Below, piece after piece: positions 36,757-47,686 of a stretch of DNA of 62,107 nt. The translations under genes were made by a program, and so were the position numbers. How positions within the stretch are numbered: the stretch's first letter is position 1; every line of letters starts with the position of its first letter. The stretch comes from Acidimicrobiaceae bacterium. Lineage in GTDB: Bacteria > Actinomycetota > Acidimicrobiia > Acidimicrobiales > Aldehydirespiratoraceae. Location of the stretch: positions 1 to 62,107 of the forward strand of contig VYCM01000067.1 of NCBI GenBank assembly GCA_009843915.1, given 5' to 3'. The notes beneath the pieces were generated by a model. The model did not search any database and was not told the origin of the DNA. It saw only the letters and a program-made list of their open reading frames with translations.

Positions 36757-39252
36757 TCAGCTGCGGGGCCGCTGGTGGTCGGGGTCGTAGATGGCTTGGC
36801 GGTGGCGGATTGCCGGGCAGGGGGTGCCGTAGATGTCGATGGTGAAGCCGTTGTCGGCGGCCGCGAACTGTCCCTCGACGTAGCCGAGGCAGACCCGGGT
36901 GCCGGTCCGAAAGCCGGTGCCGGCCGAGGTGACGTAGCCGGCGGGCCGGCCGTCGATCCGGATGGTGGCCGACGGGTGCGGATCGCCGGGCTCGCCCGGG
37001 AGCGGGCCGAGATCAACGGTCCAGATCCCGTAGCTCCACTCAGGTGGCCGCTGGCTGGCCTCAAGGGCGGCGGCGCGGCCGATGAACTCGCCCTTGTCGA
37101 GATGGACGAAGCGGTCGAGACCGGCGTCGTAGGGCGTGTACTCCACCCCGAACTCGGTCTGCCAGCCGTGGTAGCCCTTCTCGATGCGCATCGAGTCGAG
37201 GGCGTACGACCCGAAGTCGCTCACCCCCAGGTCCTCGCCTGCCTCCCACAAGGCCTCATAGAGAGCGGCCAGATCGGCGTCGTCCACATGCATCTCCCAC
37301 CCCATCTCACCGACGAAGCTGACCCTCAGCGCGGTGGCCTCGACGCCGGCCACCGTGATCTGCCGAACCGACATCCACGGTGCCGCCGCCCTTGAGAGGT
37401 CTTCGTTGCAGAGGCGCGACAGCAGCTCGCGGCTGGCCGGTCCCATCACCATCAACGTGGCGGTCCGGCCGTCGCCCAGCCGCAGCTCCACGTCCTCGGG
37501 AGGACGGAGGTTGCGTCGCAGCCAGTCGAAGTCACGTTCGCGGGCCGCCGTCGGACCCAGCAGCAGGTAGCGGTCCGGGTCCAGGCGTGCGATGGTGGCC
37601 TCACTCCACACGGTCCCGTTCGGGCGCAGCATGTAGGCCAGCCGCACCCGCCCCACGTCGGGGAGCCGGGTGCAGAAGACCCGGTCCAGGAAACCCGCTG
37701 CCCCCGCGCCAGAAACCTCGAAGCGAGAGAACCCCGGGTGGTCCATGATGCCGACCCGGTCTCGCACGGCCAGGCACTCGGCCCGCACTGCGTCGTGCCA
37801 AGGCTCGTCGCGGTAGCTGGCCGTCTTGTGGCTGTAGCGGGCGGTGGACGAGAACCAGAAGGCCCGCTCCCAGCCGGCGACCTGGCCGAAGTTGGCCCCC
37901 TTGGCGGCGAGGGTGTCGTACAGCGGCGACCGGTTCACCGGGCGGGCTGACTCCCAGATCCGGTGCGGGAACGGCTCGGCGTACTGGTGCTCGTAGAGCT
38001 CCCGGACCCGCACGTTGGCGTAGCTGCGGCGCCCGCGGCCGGCGAGGGCCCATGAGCCGAACCGTCGGGGATCCCACGGCCACATTTCCCATTCGGTGTC
38101 GCCGCCGGTGATCATCTCCGTCAGCGCCTTGCCGGCCGCGGCGGCGTGGGTGATGCCGATCTGCACCCCGGCGGCCAGATAGAAGTTGTCGAGCCCGGCG
38201 GCGGGACCGACGAGGGGGTTGGCGTCGGGGCTGTAGGCGATCGGCCCGTTCACGAACCGCGCTATGCCGACCTCGCCGAGCAGCGGCACGTGGACGGCGG
38301 CCCGGTAGGCCACCTCGGCGATGTCGTCGGTCGAGGCGCCGAACAGCCCCGAGTCGAACACGTCGGGCGCGCCCGTCTCCCACACCGTGCGGCCCTCGTG
38401 GCCGTAGCTCCCGAACAGGAAGGCGTCCTGCTCCTGCCGCAGGTAGAACATGATCTCGGGGTCGCGCACCAGCGGCAGCACATCCCGGTGGCCGGCCAGC
38501 TCGCCGACCGGGCCGGTGACTAGGTACTGGTGCTCCAGCACGGCCAACGGAATGTCGGCCCCGGCCATGCGACCGACTTCGGCCGCGTAGAACCCGGCGG
38601 CGTTGACGACGATCTCGCAGTCGATGGCCGCCGGAGCGCCGCCAGCGACCAGATGGACCCGCCAGTCGCTGTCGTGCCCCGGCCCCAGCGGTTCGATGCC
38701 GACCACCCGGCTGTGACGGCGCACCCGGGCCCCGAGCCGCCTGGCCCGGCGGGCCAGACCGTGGGCCAGGCCGCTGGGATCGATGTCGCCCTCGTAGGGG
38801 TCGAGGAGGCCGGCGATCACGGTCCCGTCGTCGCGCCAGAACGGATGCATCGCCTCCATCTCGGCGGGTGACACCAGATGGAGGTCGAACCCGAGGCCGG
38901 TGGCGATGCCGATGACATGGTGGAAGTGGTCGATGCGCTCGGCGGTGTGGCCCGGCCAGAACGCGCGGGTGTGGCGGTAGGTGATGGGATCGTCGGGGTC
39001 GGCGGCCAGTTCGGAGTAGAGCCGCCAGGCGTAGTTGCCCGCCCGCTGGCCGAGCCAGCTGTTGGCGAAGGTGGGCACGTTGCCGGCGGCGTGCCAGGTC
39101 GACCCCGCGGTGAGCTCGTGCTTCTCGACCAGCACGGCGTCGGTCTGGCCGGCCCGGGCCAGGTGCCACAGGATCGAGCAGCCGACGGCTCCGCCGCCGA
39201 TGACCACGATGCGGGCCCGGTCGATCTCGGATGCCTGGGTCACAGAGGTCAC
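36757..39252 (-). CDS. FAD-dependent sarcosine/dimethylglycine dehydrogenase-like protein with GcvT domain
   Basis: An 831-residue two-part enzyme. The N-terminal D-amino-acid-oxidase-type FAD domain begins IVVIGGGAVGCSILWHLA and has the covalent-flavin-region motif STWHAAGNVPTF. The C-terminal GcvT-like domain contains FVGEMGWEMHVDDADLAALY and the conserved ARMxxKGYxxW-like residues as SMRIEKGYHGW. The flavin part oxidises an N-methyl group and the folate part captures the formaldehyde-level carbon. GTG 39252 overlaps the mttB-like stop (GTGA). Dimethylglycine, sarcosine or a related N-methyl amine are candidates. Confidence 0.9.
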   Translation of the reverse strand: MTSVTQASEIDRARIVVIGGGAVGCSILWHLARAGQTDAVLVEKHELTAGSTWHAAGNVPTFANSWLGQRAGNYAWRLYSELAADPDDPITYRHTRAFWPGHTAERIDHFHHVIGIATGLGFDLHLVSPAEMEAMHPFWRDDGTVIAGLLDPYEGDIDPSGLAHGLARRARRLGARVRRHSRVVGIEPLGPGHDSDWRVHLVAGGAPAAIDCEIVVNAAGFYAAEVGRMAGADIPLAVLEHQYLVTGPVGELAGHRDVLPLVRDPEIMFYLRQEQDAFLFGSYGHEGRTVWETGAPDVFDSGLFGASTDDIAEVAYRAAVHVPLLGEVGIARFVNGPIAYSPDANPLVGPAAGLDNFYLAAGVQIGITHAAAAGKALTEMITGGDTEWEMWPWDPRRFGSWALAGRGRRSYANVRVRELYEHQYAEPFPHRIWESARPVNRSPLYDTLAAKGANFGQVAGWERAFWFSSTARYSHKTASYRDEPWHDAVRAECLAVRDRVGIMDHPGFSRFEVSGAGAAGFLDRVFCTRLPDVGRVRLAYMLRPNGTVWSEATIARLDPDRYLLLGPTAARERDFDWLRRNLRPPEDVELRLGDGRTATLMVMGPASRELLSRLCNEDLSRAAAPWMSVRQITVAGVEATALRVSFVGEMGWEMHVDDADLAALYEALWEAGEDLGVSDFGSYALDSMRIEKGYHGWQTEFGVEYTPYDAGLDRFVHLDKGEFIGRAAALEASQRPPEWSYGIWTVDLGPLPGEPGDPHPSATIRIDGRPAGYVTSAGTGFRTGTRVCLGYVEGQFAAADNGFTIDIYGTPCPAIRHRQAIYDPDHQRPRS

Positions 39253-40748
39253 GGCTGGGGCGACACGAGGATGTCGAACGCGGACCGGATGGACTCCTCC
39301 GCGCCGGCGGGCAGGTGGCCGGGAGGGCCGGCCGACAGGATGTCGTTCACCCGCAGCCGGGCCCGGTCCCAGATCGCGGGCCGGCCCGCGGTCTCCCAGT
39401 CGGCCACCGAGGCCCGGTCGCCGATCCTGGGGTACACGTACTCGGTGCGCATCAGGTCCAGGGTCTGCGGATGGCCCAGGTAGTGGCCGTCGCCGGTCAC
39501 CACCGACTCGACCATGGCGAGGTCGAGGGCGGCCGCGGTGACATCGATCCCCCGGACCGAGCGCAGGATGGCTCCGCACATCTCGTCGTCGATGACCAGC
39601 GCCTCGGGCGAGGCGACCATGATCGATCCCAGCATCCCGACCGAGAGCTGCACCATGTCCGCTCCCGCCTGGGCGGCCAGCGCCACGGTGTAGCCCTTCT
39701 CGTACCCGGACTGGGTGTCGGCCACCTTGGCGTCGGTGATGCCGGCCGACACGGCGTTGGGCAGCCCGAGAGCGTTGAGCAGTTGGGCGGCCCCGGCGGA
39801 GGCCACCGCGGCCTCCCCTCCCCCGCCGGTCATGGCGCCGGTGCGCAGGTCCGACACGAACGGCATGAAGGCGTGGATGGCCGGGTGGCCCGGCTTGATG
39901 GCGTCTACCAGCACTACCGCGGCCAGGATCTCGGCCAGCCCCTGGGCCAGCGCACCGGCGAGCGAGGCGGGGCTGGTGGCTCCGGCCTGCCCGGCGGAGC
40001 AGGTCTGGACCACCATGCCTCGCTCGATGGCGGCCTCGATGATGTCGCACCCGTCGTCGCTGAACCGCAGAGGCGGGACGACGTGGACGGCGACCGCCAT
40101 GCAGAACGGCCGCCGGGAGAAGGCCCCGGTCGATCCGAGAGCGAGGTCGAACAGGTCGACGACCGCGTCGACGTTGTCCGCGGTGGTGAAGCTGACACCC
40201 GTCGGCTTGCTGGTGGCGGCCACACAGGCGAAGGCGGTGTTCAGATCGAGGTCCCGGGCGGTGGGTGCATCCCGGCCGACCAGGGGGCGCAGGCCGTAGT
40301 GGATGTTGGGGCTCGCGTCGACGACCCGCATCATCGACCAGAGGTCGGCCAGGGTGGAGGGGTGGTACGCCCCGGTGGCCGCGTCGAGCGTCTGGACCGC
40401 AGCGCCACCGGTGCCGATGTGCACCGTCCCTCCGCCGATGCTCAGTCCACGGTCCTCCACGAAGCCGGGCAGATCGACCCGCGACGGCGACCGCTCGACG
40501 GCCGCCTCGACCATCGGCCGGGGAAGCGTGAGCCGCCCGTCGTCGCGCTCGACCGCACCGCGTGCCACCAACCGGTCGCGGGCGCTCGCCGGCGCGCCCG
40601 CCAGCCCGACATCGGCGAGGATGGCGAGGGCGTGCTCGACGATGGCGTCGCAGCCGTGGTCGGACAGCGGTCGGTAGGCGCCTCCCCGCGGCGGAGGAGT
40701 GGTCGCTGCCGCCGGCTGAGCGGCTTGCCGGCTCCGGCGCCTGGCCAT
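39249..40748 (-). CDS. Trimethylamine methyltransferase (MttB) superfamily protein, non-pyrrolysine
   Basis: A 499-residue MttB-fold protein. Recognisable segments include TGGAAVQTLDAATGAYHPST, GQAGATSPASLAGALAQGLAE and YPRIGDRASVADWE. The frame has no internal amber codon, so it is a non-pyrrolysine member, as in glycine-betaine methyltransferases. It would transfer a methyl group from a quaternary or tertiary amine to a corrinoid protein, which is not encoded nearby. It is translationally coupled to the sarcosine-dehydrogenase-like gene, a pairing known from methylamine and betaine users. Confidence 0.88.
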   Translation of the reverse strand: MARRRSRQAAQPAAATTPPPRGGAYRPLSDHGCDAIVEHALAILADVGLAGAPASARDRLVARGAVERDDGRLTLPRPMVEAAVERSPSRVDLPGFVEDRGLSIGGGTVHIGTGGAAVQTLDAATGAYHPSTLADLWSMMRVVDASPNIHYGLRPLVGRDAPTARDLDLNTAFACVAATSKPTGVSFTTADNVDAVVDLFDLALGSTGAFSRRPFCMAVAVHVVPPLRFSDDGCDIIEAAIERGMVVQTCSAGQAGATSPASLAGALAQGLAEILAAVVLVDAIKPGHPAIHAFMPFVSDLRTGAMTGGGGEAAVASAGAAQLLNALGLPNAVSAGITDAKVADTQSGYEKGYTVALAAQAGADMVQLSVGMLGSIMVASPEALVIDDEMCGAILRSVRGIDVTAAALDLAMVESVVTGDGHYLGHPQTLDLMRTEYVYPRIGDRASVADWETAGRPAIWDRARLRVNDILSAGPPGHLPAGAEESIRSAFDILVSPQP

Positions 40749-40784
40749 CGGTCTAAGTCTGTCAGCGCAGTCCGGGGCGGTCAG

Positions 40785-40916
40785 CGGGTGGCCGGTCCCG
40801 ACGCGGCCGCGCTGATCGTTGAATCACCCGACGCTGCCGTGGCCGACGCTCTGCGTTTCGCGGCCGACGCCGCCTACGACGGCGTCATCCGGATCTACAT
40901 GGAGGACGACGCATGA
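40785..40916 (+). pseudogene. Remnant of a second denD-like gene (C-terminal 43 codons)
   Basis: Reading CGG at 40785 onward gives RVAGPDAAALIVESPDAAVADALRF-like residues and then FAADAAYDGVIRIYMEDDA before TGA 40914-40916. This aligns with the last residues of the denD-like protein at 35242-36195 (RVAGPDAMALI... FAADATYDDIIRAYIEDD), except that about 18 residues between the two blocks are missing. No start or N-terminal domain is present; upstream is the opposite-strand mttB-like gene. An ATG overlapping the TGA (40913) opens a short frame that is soon inside cspA antisense. Confidence 0.8.
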
Positions 40917-40971
40917 CTGAAACCGGCGAGTATTCCCCCGCAGGCCAGAGGCGCACGGTGAACCTGTCTGG

Positions 40972-41169
40972 TCAGACCGGTTTGACGTTCCGAGCTTCAT
41001 CTCCCTTACGGCCGGGCCCGATGTCGAATTCGACTACCTGCCCTTCCTCAAGGCTCCTGTAGTTGTCGCCGACGATGTTGGAATAGTGAACGAAAACGTC
41101 GTCACCGTCGTCGCGCGAAATGAAGCCGAAGCCCTTTTGGCTGTTAAAAAACTTGACAGTTCCTCGCAC
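40972..41169 (-). CDS. cspA: Cold-shock domain protein
   Basis: A 65-residue cold-shock protein starting at GTG 41169. RNP1 (KGFGFI, residues 12-17) and RNP2 (VFVHYS, residues 25-30) are both intact, with the typical GTVKFFN start and ARNVKPV end. A strong ribosome site (GAGGAGAGAG) lies just upstream, and the stretch is more AT-rich than its neighbours. It is an RNA chaperone or antiterminator. The same frame is open upstream into the HAD gene, so a fused form could also be made. Confidence 0.93.
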   Translation of the reverse strand: MRGTVKFFNSQKGFGFISRDDGDDVFVHYSNIVGDNYRSLEEGQVVEFDIGPGRKGDEARNVKPV

Positions 41170-41934
41170 TGATTCTCTCTCCTCAACCGGACTCCGTGTC
41201 CAGCGAACATGTGAGTGTACGTCGGCCGACGCCAAGCCGGCCGCGCGAGGGATCAGCCGATGGCGCGGCGGAGAACGTTTCGATGATGATCCGATCAGCG
41301 ATTCCAACGCGGCGTAGCTGACGACCGGAGAGACAGCCGTCGCCGCTGTCAGCGACGGCGGGTCGAAGGCGCCCCGGTCGACGGCCAGCACGGGCAGGCC
41401 CGCCGCTCGAGCCGACGCGATCCCCGCGGGCGAGTCCTCGACGGCGACCACCACATCGCGTGCCAGCGCTGAAGCCGCCTGCCGGAACAGGTCCGGGGCC
41501 GGCTTGGGCGATGCCACCTGGTCGGCGCCCACCGTCTCCTGAACCAGCCCGACCAGGCCGGTTCGCGCCAGCGCGGCCTCGACGTCGGCGGAGGTGGAGT
41601 TGGACGCCACCGCGACGGGGATGCCGCGGGCCCGCAGTTCCCGCAGGGTCTCGAGCGCGTCGGGGTAGCTGATGAGTTGATCTCGCTTGGCCGCCGCGAA
41701 CTCCGCCGCAAACCGTGCGCCGAGGTCGTCCAACTCCGACTCCCCCAGCCACCTCCCGAAGTAGCTGACGCTTTGCTCGTCCGTGCACCCCGTTATCGCC
41801 CGCAGGTCCGCCAGCGTCAACTCGATCCCGTGCTCGCCGGCCAGGACGCGCCATACCTTCCATCCGAGTTCCTCGGTGTTGACCAGCACGCCATCGCAGT
41901 CGAACACCACGCCACAATCGGCGGCACCGGTCAT
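40972..41934 (-). CDS. HAD-family phosphatase, open in frame into the cold-shock domain
   Basis: ATG 41934 starts a beta-phosphoglucomutase-like HAD domain: motif I is [12 protein letters not shown], motif II is VAVASNST, motif III Lys is in SPKPAPDLF, and motif IV is [17 protein letters not shown]. The HAD fold ends near LESLIG. A Ser/Arg-rich stretch of about 45 residues then reads without any stop into the 65-residue cold-shock protein, 320 residues in total. The linker region contains the cspA ribosome site, so most HAD product should carry the cold-shock domain unless a frameshift or processing intervenes. A lost HAD stop codon is the simple explanation. Confidence 0.7.
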   Translation of the reverse strand: MTGAADCGVVFDCDGVLVNTEELGWKVWRVLAGEHGIELTLADLRAITGCTDEQSVSYFGRWLGESELDDLGARFAAEFAAAKRDQLISYPDALETLRELRARGIPVAVASNSTSADVEAALARTGLVGLVQETVGADQVASPKPAPDLFRQAASALARDVVVAVEDSPAGIASARAAGLPVLAVDRGAFDPPSLTAATAVSPVVSYAALESLIGSSSKRSPPRHRLIPRAAGLASADVHSHVRWTRSPVEERESVRGTVKFFNSQKGFGFISRDDGDDVFVHYSNIVGDNYRSLEEGQVVEFDIGPGRKGDEARNVKPV

Positions 41935-42006
41935 CGGGGCCGTCGCCGGCGCCTGAGGGCCGCTCGCATCACGGTGGGGTACCTCCCAAGACATCCTGGG
42001 CCGCGA

Positions 42007-43869
42007 TCAGTGGTTGTGGCGGGGCAGGTCCTTGGTGCGGGAGGTGTCCTGGTACTTCAGTGCGGGGCGCAGGACCATGCCCTCGTCCATCTGGGTGACC
42101 ATCGACCGCTGGATCTCCTGCCAGGGGGTGTGCGACTCCGGCACCGGGAAGCCGCCGGAGGCCTCGAGCTCGGCTCGGCGCCGCTCGATCTCGGCCTCGT
42201 CGACGAGCATGTCGGCCCGGCCGCGGCGCAGGTCGATGCGGATGCGGTCGCCGGTTCGTAGCAGGGCCAGCCCGCCACCGGCCGCGGCCTCGGGGGAGGC
42301 GTTGAGGATCGAGGGCGAGCCAGAGGTGCCCGACTGGCGGCCGTCGCCGATGCACGGCAGCGAGTGCACCCCTCGCACCAGCAGCGCGGCCGGGGGCTGC
42401 ATGTTGACCGCCTCGGCCGCGCCGGGGTAGCCGACCGGCCCGACGCCGCGCACGATGAGCATGCAGTGCTCGTCGATGTCGAGGTCGGGGTCTTCGATGC
42501 GGGCCCGGTAGTCCTCGGGGCCGTCGAACACGATGGCCCGGCCCTCGAAGGCGTCGGGGTCGTCGGGGTCGGACAGGTAGCGCTGCCGGAACTCCTCGGA
42601 GATGACGCTGGTCTTCATGATGGCGCTGTCGAACAGGTTGCCCGACAGGTGCACGAAGCCGGCGTCCTCCACCAGCGGCTCATCCGCGGTGCGGATCACG
42701 TCGGGATCGGCGATGCCCGCTGCCCCGCAGTTCTCTCCGATGGTGCGTCCGTTGGCGGTGATCGCGTCGGGATGGGGCAGCAGCCCGCCCCGCATGAGCT
42801 CGCTCACCACCGCGGGCACCCCTCCGGCGTGGTGGAAGTCCTCCCCCAGGTACTCCCCGGCGGGCATGAGGTTCACCAGCAGCGGCACGGCCAGCCCGTG
42901 CTTCTGCCAGTCGTCGTTGTCGAGGCCGACGCCCAGGTGGGCGGCGACTGCGTTGAGGTGGATGGGGGCGTTGCTCGACCCACCGATGGCGGAATTCACG
43001 ACGATGGCGTTCTCGAAGGCCTCCCGGGTCATGATGTCGGAGGGGCGCAGGTCCTCCCGCACCATCTCGACGATGCGCACCCCGGTGCGGTATGCCATCT
43101 GGCCCCGCTCCCGGCGCGGAGCGGGGATGGCGGCCGAGCCGGGCAGCTGCATCCCCAGCGCCTCGGTCAGGCTGTTCATGGTGGTGGCGGTGCCCATGGT
43201 GGAGCAGTAGCCCACCGACGGCGCGGCCGAGGCCACCAGGTCGATGAAGCCGGCCTCGTCGATCTCGCCGGCGGCGTAGAGCTCGCGGGCCTTCCAGATG
43301 ATGGTGCCCGAGCCGGTGCGCCGGCCCTCGTGCCAGCCGCTGAGCATCGGGCCCACCGACAGTGCGATGGCGGGCAGGTTGACGGTGGCCGCGGCCATCA
43401 GGCATGCCGGGGTGGTCTTGTCACAGCCGATGGTGAGCACCACCCCGTCGAGGGGGTAGCCCTGGAGCACCTCGACGATGCTCAGGTAGGCCAGGTTGCG
43501 GTCGAGTGCGGCGTTGGGACGCTTGCCGGTCTCCTGGATGGGGTGCACGCCGAACTCGAAGGCGATCCCGCCGGCGGTGCGGATGCCCTCCCGGACCCGT
43601 TTGGCCAGCTCCAGGTGGTGCCGGTTGCACGGCGACAGGTCGGAGCCGGTCTGGGCGATCCCGATCTTGGGCTTGTCCGACTGGAGCTCCTCGCGGGTGA
43701 GCCCGTAGTTGCCGTAGCGCTCGAGGTAGATCCCCGACATGAGCGGATCGTCCACGATGTCGAACCAGGCCGCCGACCGCAGCCCACCGCGCCCGGGCCC
43801 CGGATCGGGACGGAAGGCGCCCGACGGGTGCAGCGGGCGGGGTTCGCCGGATCCGGGGGCAGCAGCCAT
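42007..43869 (-). CDS. IlvD/Edd-family sugar-acid dehydratase
   Basis: A 620-residue Fe-S dehydratase from ATG 43869 (GTG 43878 is possible). Cluster ligands are in [21 protein letters not shown] and [10 protein letters not shown]. The C-terminal swivelling domain has [16 protein letters not shown] and [15 protein letters not shown]. The large size and the pattern [12 protein letters not shown] match sugar-acid dehydratases such as xylonate or arabonate dehydratases rather than dihydroxy-acid dehydratase. It converts an aldonate to a 2-keto-3-deoxy acid. It follows kynU on the same strand by about 36 bp, though its role differs. Confidence 0.9.
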   Translation of the reverse strand: MAAAPGSGEPRPLHPSGAFRPDPGPGRGGLRSAAWFDIVDDPLMSGIYLERYGNYGLTREELQSDKPKIGIAQTGSDLSPCNRHHLELAKRVREGIRTAGGIAFEFGVHPIQETGKRPNAALDRNLAYLSIVEVLQGYPLDGVVLTIGCDKTTPACLMAAATVNLPAIALSVGPMLSGWHEGRRTGSGTIIWKARELYAAGEIDEAGFIDLVASAAPSVGYCSTMGTATTMNSLTEALGMQLPGSAAIPAPRRERGQMAYRTGVRIVEMVREDLRPSDIMTREAFENAIVVNSAIGGSSNAPIHLNAVAAHLGVGLDNDDWQKHGLAVPLLVNLMPAGEYLGEDFHHAGGVPAVVSELMRGGLLPHPDAITANGRTIGENCGAAGIADPDVIRTADEPLVEDAGFVHLSGNLFDSAIMKTSVISEEFRQRYLSDPDDPDAFEGRAIVFDGPEDYRARIEDPDLDIDEHCMLIVRGVGPVGYPGAAEAVNMQPPAALLVRGVHSLPCIGDGRQSGTSGSPSILNASPEAAAGGGLALLRTGDRIRIDLRRGRADMLVDEAEIERRRAELEASGGFPVPESHTPWQEIQRSMVTQMDEGMVLRPALKYQDTSRTKDLPRHNH

Positions 43870-43905
43870 CGCAACCACGCTACGCGCTCGCCGGGCGGGT
43901 GGGGC

Positions 43906-45184
43906 TCAGCGGGAGACCTCGTCGAGGACGCGGGCCAAGACGTCTACGAAGCGGTGTATGTCGGTGAATGAGTTGTAGAGGGGCACGGGCGCCACCCGGA
44001 TCACGTCGGGGTAGCGCCAGTCGCAAGCGACGCCGGCGTCCTCCAATCCCTGGTGCACGGCCTGGCCGTCGACGCCCGGCATGAGGATCCGCAGCGAGTG
44101 CTGGCACCCCCGCTCGGCCAGCGCGGCGGGCGTGATGCTCTCCACCCGGTCGCCGATGACCTCTGCCAGAAGGAAGTCGAGGTACTCGATCTGCTGCTGC
44201 GACTTGGCCCGCAGTGGCTCCATGCCCCCGGCCCGGTCGAACACATCGAGCGACGCCCGCAGCGCGGCCATGACAAGGATGGGCGGGTTCGAGAGCTGCC
44301 ACGACTCTGCGGTGCCTATGGGGTCGAAGACGGTGCCCATCTCGAAGCGGATGTCGGGGCGCTGTCCCCACCATCCCAAGAACTTGGGGAGCGAGCGGTC
44401 GCCGACATGGCGCTCGTGCACGAAGGCGCCGCCGACCCCGCCCGGGCCGCCGTTGAGGTACTTGTAGCTGCACCAGACGGCGAAGTCGACTCCCCAGTCG
44501 TGCAGCGCTAGCGGGACGTTGCCAGCGGCGTGGGCGAGGTCGAAGCCAACCCGGGCGCCCACATCGTGGGCTGCGGCCGTGATCTCCTCCATGGGAAGCA
44601 CCTGGCCGGTGTAGTACTGGACTCCGGGGAGCATCACCAGCGCCAGCTCCGGGCCGTGCTCGGCGATCAGGGCCAGCAGGTCGTCACGCTGCAGCGTCTC
44701 CTCGTCGGCCCGTGGCCGGGCGACGACCAGCGACTCGGCAGGATCGTGGCCCCGCTGGCGGATCTGGCTCTCCACCGCGAAGTGGTCGCTGGGGAAGGCG
44801 TGGTCCTCGATGAGGATCTTGTGCCGGGTCGCCGTGGGGTCGTAGAAGCTCACCATCAGCAGGTGCAGGTTCACGGTCAGCGAGTTCATGGCCACGACCT
44901 CGCTGGGGCGCCCCCCGACGAGGCGGGCCAGCGGGTCCGTCAGCAGCTCGTGGTACGGCAGCCACGCCAGCTCGCCTTCGAAATGGGCGGCCGCGCCCAG
45001 CCGGGCCCACCGCTCCAGTTCGGTGTTCACGTAGCCGGCCGCCGCTCGGGGCACGGCTCCCAGCGAGTTGCCGACGAGGTAGATCTGCGGCAGGCCGTCG
45101 GGACCGGCCGGAATGTGGAACTCGTCCCGGAATCCGGCCAGCGGATCGGCCGCGTCCAGGGCTGCCGCGGTGTCGGCGTCCAAC

Positions 45185-45192
<8 letters not shown>
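43906..45192 (-). CDS. kynU: Kynureninase
   Basis: A 428-residue PLP enzyme. GTG 45192 overlaps the livF stop by 8 bp; an upstream start would overlap livF further. The PLP-binding Lys is in WCSYKYLNGGPGGVGG, with LPGVQYYTGQVLPM and FDLAHAAGNVPLALHDWG before it, all kynureninase hallmarks. It cleaves kynurenine or 3-hydroxykynurenine to (3-hydroxy)anthranilate and alanine. It is the last gene of the liv transporter unit, which suggests the transporter feeds this pathway. Confidence 0.95.
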
Positions 45193-45894
<702 letters not shown>

Positions 45895-45895
<1 letters not shown>

Positions 45896-46644
45896 CAACT
45901 CTCCACGTCGTCGCGCAGGTACAGGCGGTGAACGTCTGGATCGGCGCGGATCTGGTCGGGATCGCCCGAGGCGATGAGCGAGCCCTGGTGCAGCACCGAT
46001 ATGCGGTCGGCCACGGAGAAGACGACGTCCATGTCGTGCTCCACCAGCAGCACCGCGACGGTCTCGGCCAGGCTTCGGATCAGCTCGGCCAGTCTCGTCG
46101 CCTCGTCTGGGGCCATTCCCGCCATCGGCTCGTCCAGCAGGAGCACCTGGGGGTCGGAGGCCATGGCCATGGCGATCTCCAGCTGCCGGGTCTGGCCGTG
46201 GGACAGCCGGTGCGCTGAGGAACCGGCCACCTCGCCCAGACCGACGGCGTCGAGGAGCCCGCCGGCCCGCTCGGCGCGCGCCGCGTTCCGGGCTGCCGGG
46301 CGGAAGAACCTGAAGCTGTGGCGGTCCATCGCCTGTAGGGCGAGCTCGACGTTCTCCCTGGCCGTGAAGTCCCGGAAGACCGAGGAGATCTGGTAGCTGC
46401 GGGCGACGCCGGCGTGGACCCGCTGCGGAAGGCTCAACTCGGTGATGTCCGCGTCGTCGAGCCACACCGTGCCGGCGTCGGGCCGTAATTCGCCCGAGAG
46501 TTGGGCCAGCGCCGTGGTCTTGCCCGCTCCGTTGGGGCCGATGAGCGCATGTATCTCGCCCGACGCCACCGACAGCGCCAGGTCGTCGGTCACCACCAGG
46601 CCGCCGAAGGCCTTCTGCAGTCCCCGGCACGACAGCTCAGTCAT
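45895..46644 (-). CDS. livG: ABC transporter ATPase LivG
   Basis: A 249-residue ABC ATPase with Walker A GPNGAGKTTA, signature LSHGQTRQLEIAMA (SHGQ in place of SGGQ, common in some LivG) and Walker B LLLDEPMAGMAPDE, plus ARSYQISSVFRDFTARENVELA typical of LivG. It overlaps livM by 8 bp and livF by 4 bp. Confidence 0.95.
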
Positions 46645-47686
46645 GGCTGCGTCTCCCGCCGAGCAGCGTCCCGGTGAGTCCCCTGGGCGCTCCGAGCACT
46701 ATGGCGAGCAGGCCGATGCCGACGAAGAACTGCCAGTTGTCGGTGATGTCGATGGAGAGCTCCTCCAGCAGGAACAGGGCGCCCGCGCCGATCACGCCGC
46801 CGATCAGGCTGCCCAGCCCGCCGACGATCACCATGATCAGCAGCTCGCCCGACTCGGTCCACTCCGCGAACGACGGCGACAGGAACTGCGACTCGGTCAC
46901 CGCCATGGCGCCGGCCAGCGAAGTGATGGCGGCCGACAGGGCGAAGGCGGCCAGCCGGTACCGGTAGGTCTGGTAGCCGAGTGCGGCCATGCGGGCCATG
47001 TTGCTGCGGCAGCCCCGCACCACCCGACCGAACGGGGCTCTTACCACCAGGTTCAGGATCACGGTGAAGACCACCAGCACCGCGAAGCACACGTAGAAGA
47101 AGACGATGTCGTCGGACGCGTCGAGCGGTCCGATGGCTCGGCTGGCCGCGAACAGCCCGACGCCGTCGTCGCCGCCATATATCTCGAGCGCGTTGAACAG
47201 GAAGTAGATCATCTGGTTGAAGGCCAGGGTGGCCATGATGAAGTAGACGCCCTTGGTGCGCAGGCTCAGGCCGCCGATAACCAGCCCCAGCAGCGCGCCG
47301 ACCACCGTGGCCAGGGGCCAGGTCACCAGCGCCTGGTCGGTGCCGGGGATCCCCAGGAGCCGGGAGCCGTCCAGGCTGTGGTAAGTCAGCGCGCCCGCGG
47401 TGTACGCGCCCGCGCCGAGGAACGTGGCGTGGCCCAGGCTGACCATTCCTCCGTAGCCCATTACGAAGTCGAGGCTCATGGCGGCCAGCCCGAAGATGAC
47501 CACCCGGGTGAGAACGGTCACCAGATAGCCCCGACCGCTGGCCTCGACCCACAGCGGCGCGACCGACAGCAGCGCCAGGAACACCACCGTAAGCGCGATG
47601 TGCCATCGGGACGGACCCCTCGCCCATAGGCCGAGGCGGATGCCCGTGCGCTCGCGGCTCGCCGGCGCCGTCTGGGGGTCACTCAT
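46637..47686 (-). CDS. livM: ABC transporter permease LivM
   Basis: A 349-residue membrane permease with about ten hydrophobic segments. LSLDFVMGYGGMVSLGHATFLGAGAY and IVGGLGSLIGGVIGAG are LivM features. A cytoplasmic N-terminal extension of about 25 polar residues is present. It overlaps livH and livG by 8 bp each, part of one tightly packed operon. Confidence 0.93.
   Translation of the reverse strand: MSDPQTAPASRERTGIRLGLWARGPSRWHIALTVVFLALLSVAPLWVEASGRGYLVTVLTRVVIFGLAAMSLDFVMGYGGMVSLGHATFLGAGAYTAGALTYHSLDGSRLLGIPGTDQALVTWPLATVVGALLGLVIGGLSLRTKGVYFIMATLAFNQMIYFLFNALEIYGGDDGVGLFAASRAIGPLDASDDIVFFYVCFAVLVVFTVILNLVVRAPFGRVVRGCRSNMARMAALGYQTYRYRLAAFALSAAITSLAGAMAVTESQFLSPSFAEWTESGELLIMVIVGGLGSLIGGVIGAGALFLLEELSIDITDNWQFFVGIGLLAIVLGAPRGLTGTLLGGRRSHD

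Noticed and set aside
36757..40050. 1097-residue version of the sarcosine-dehydrogenase-like protein
   Set aside because: The extra N-terminal part lies out of frame inside the mttB-like gene and has no domain; GTG 39252 starts at the FAD domain.
39249..40748. Pyrrolysine-containing MttB
   Set aside because: The frame is open from start to stop without any internal TAG, so this is a non-pyrrolysine member.
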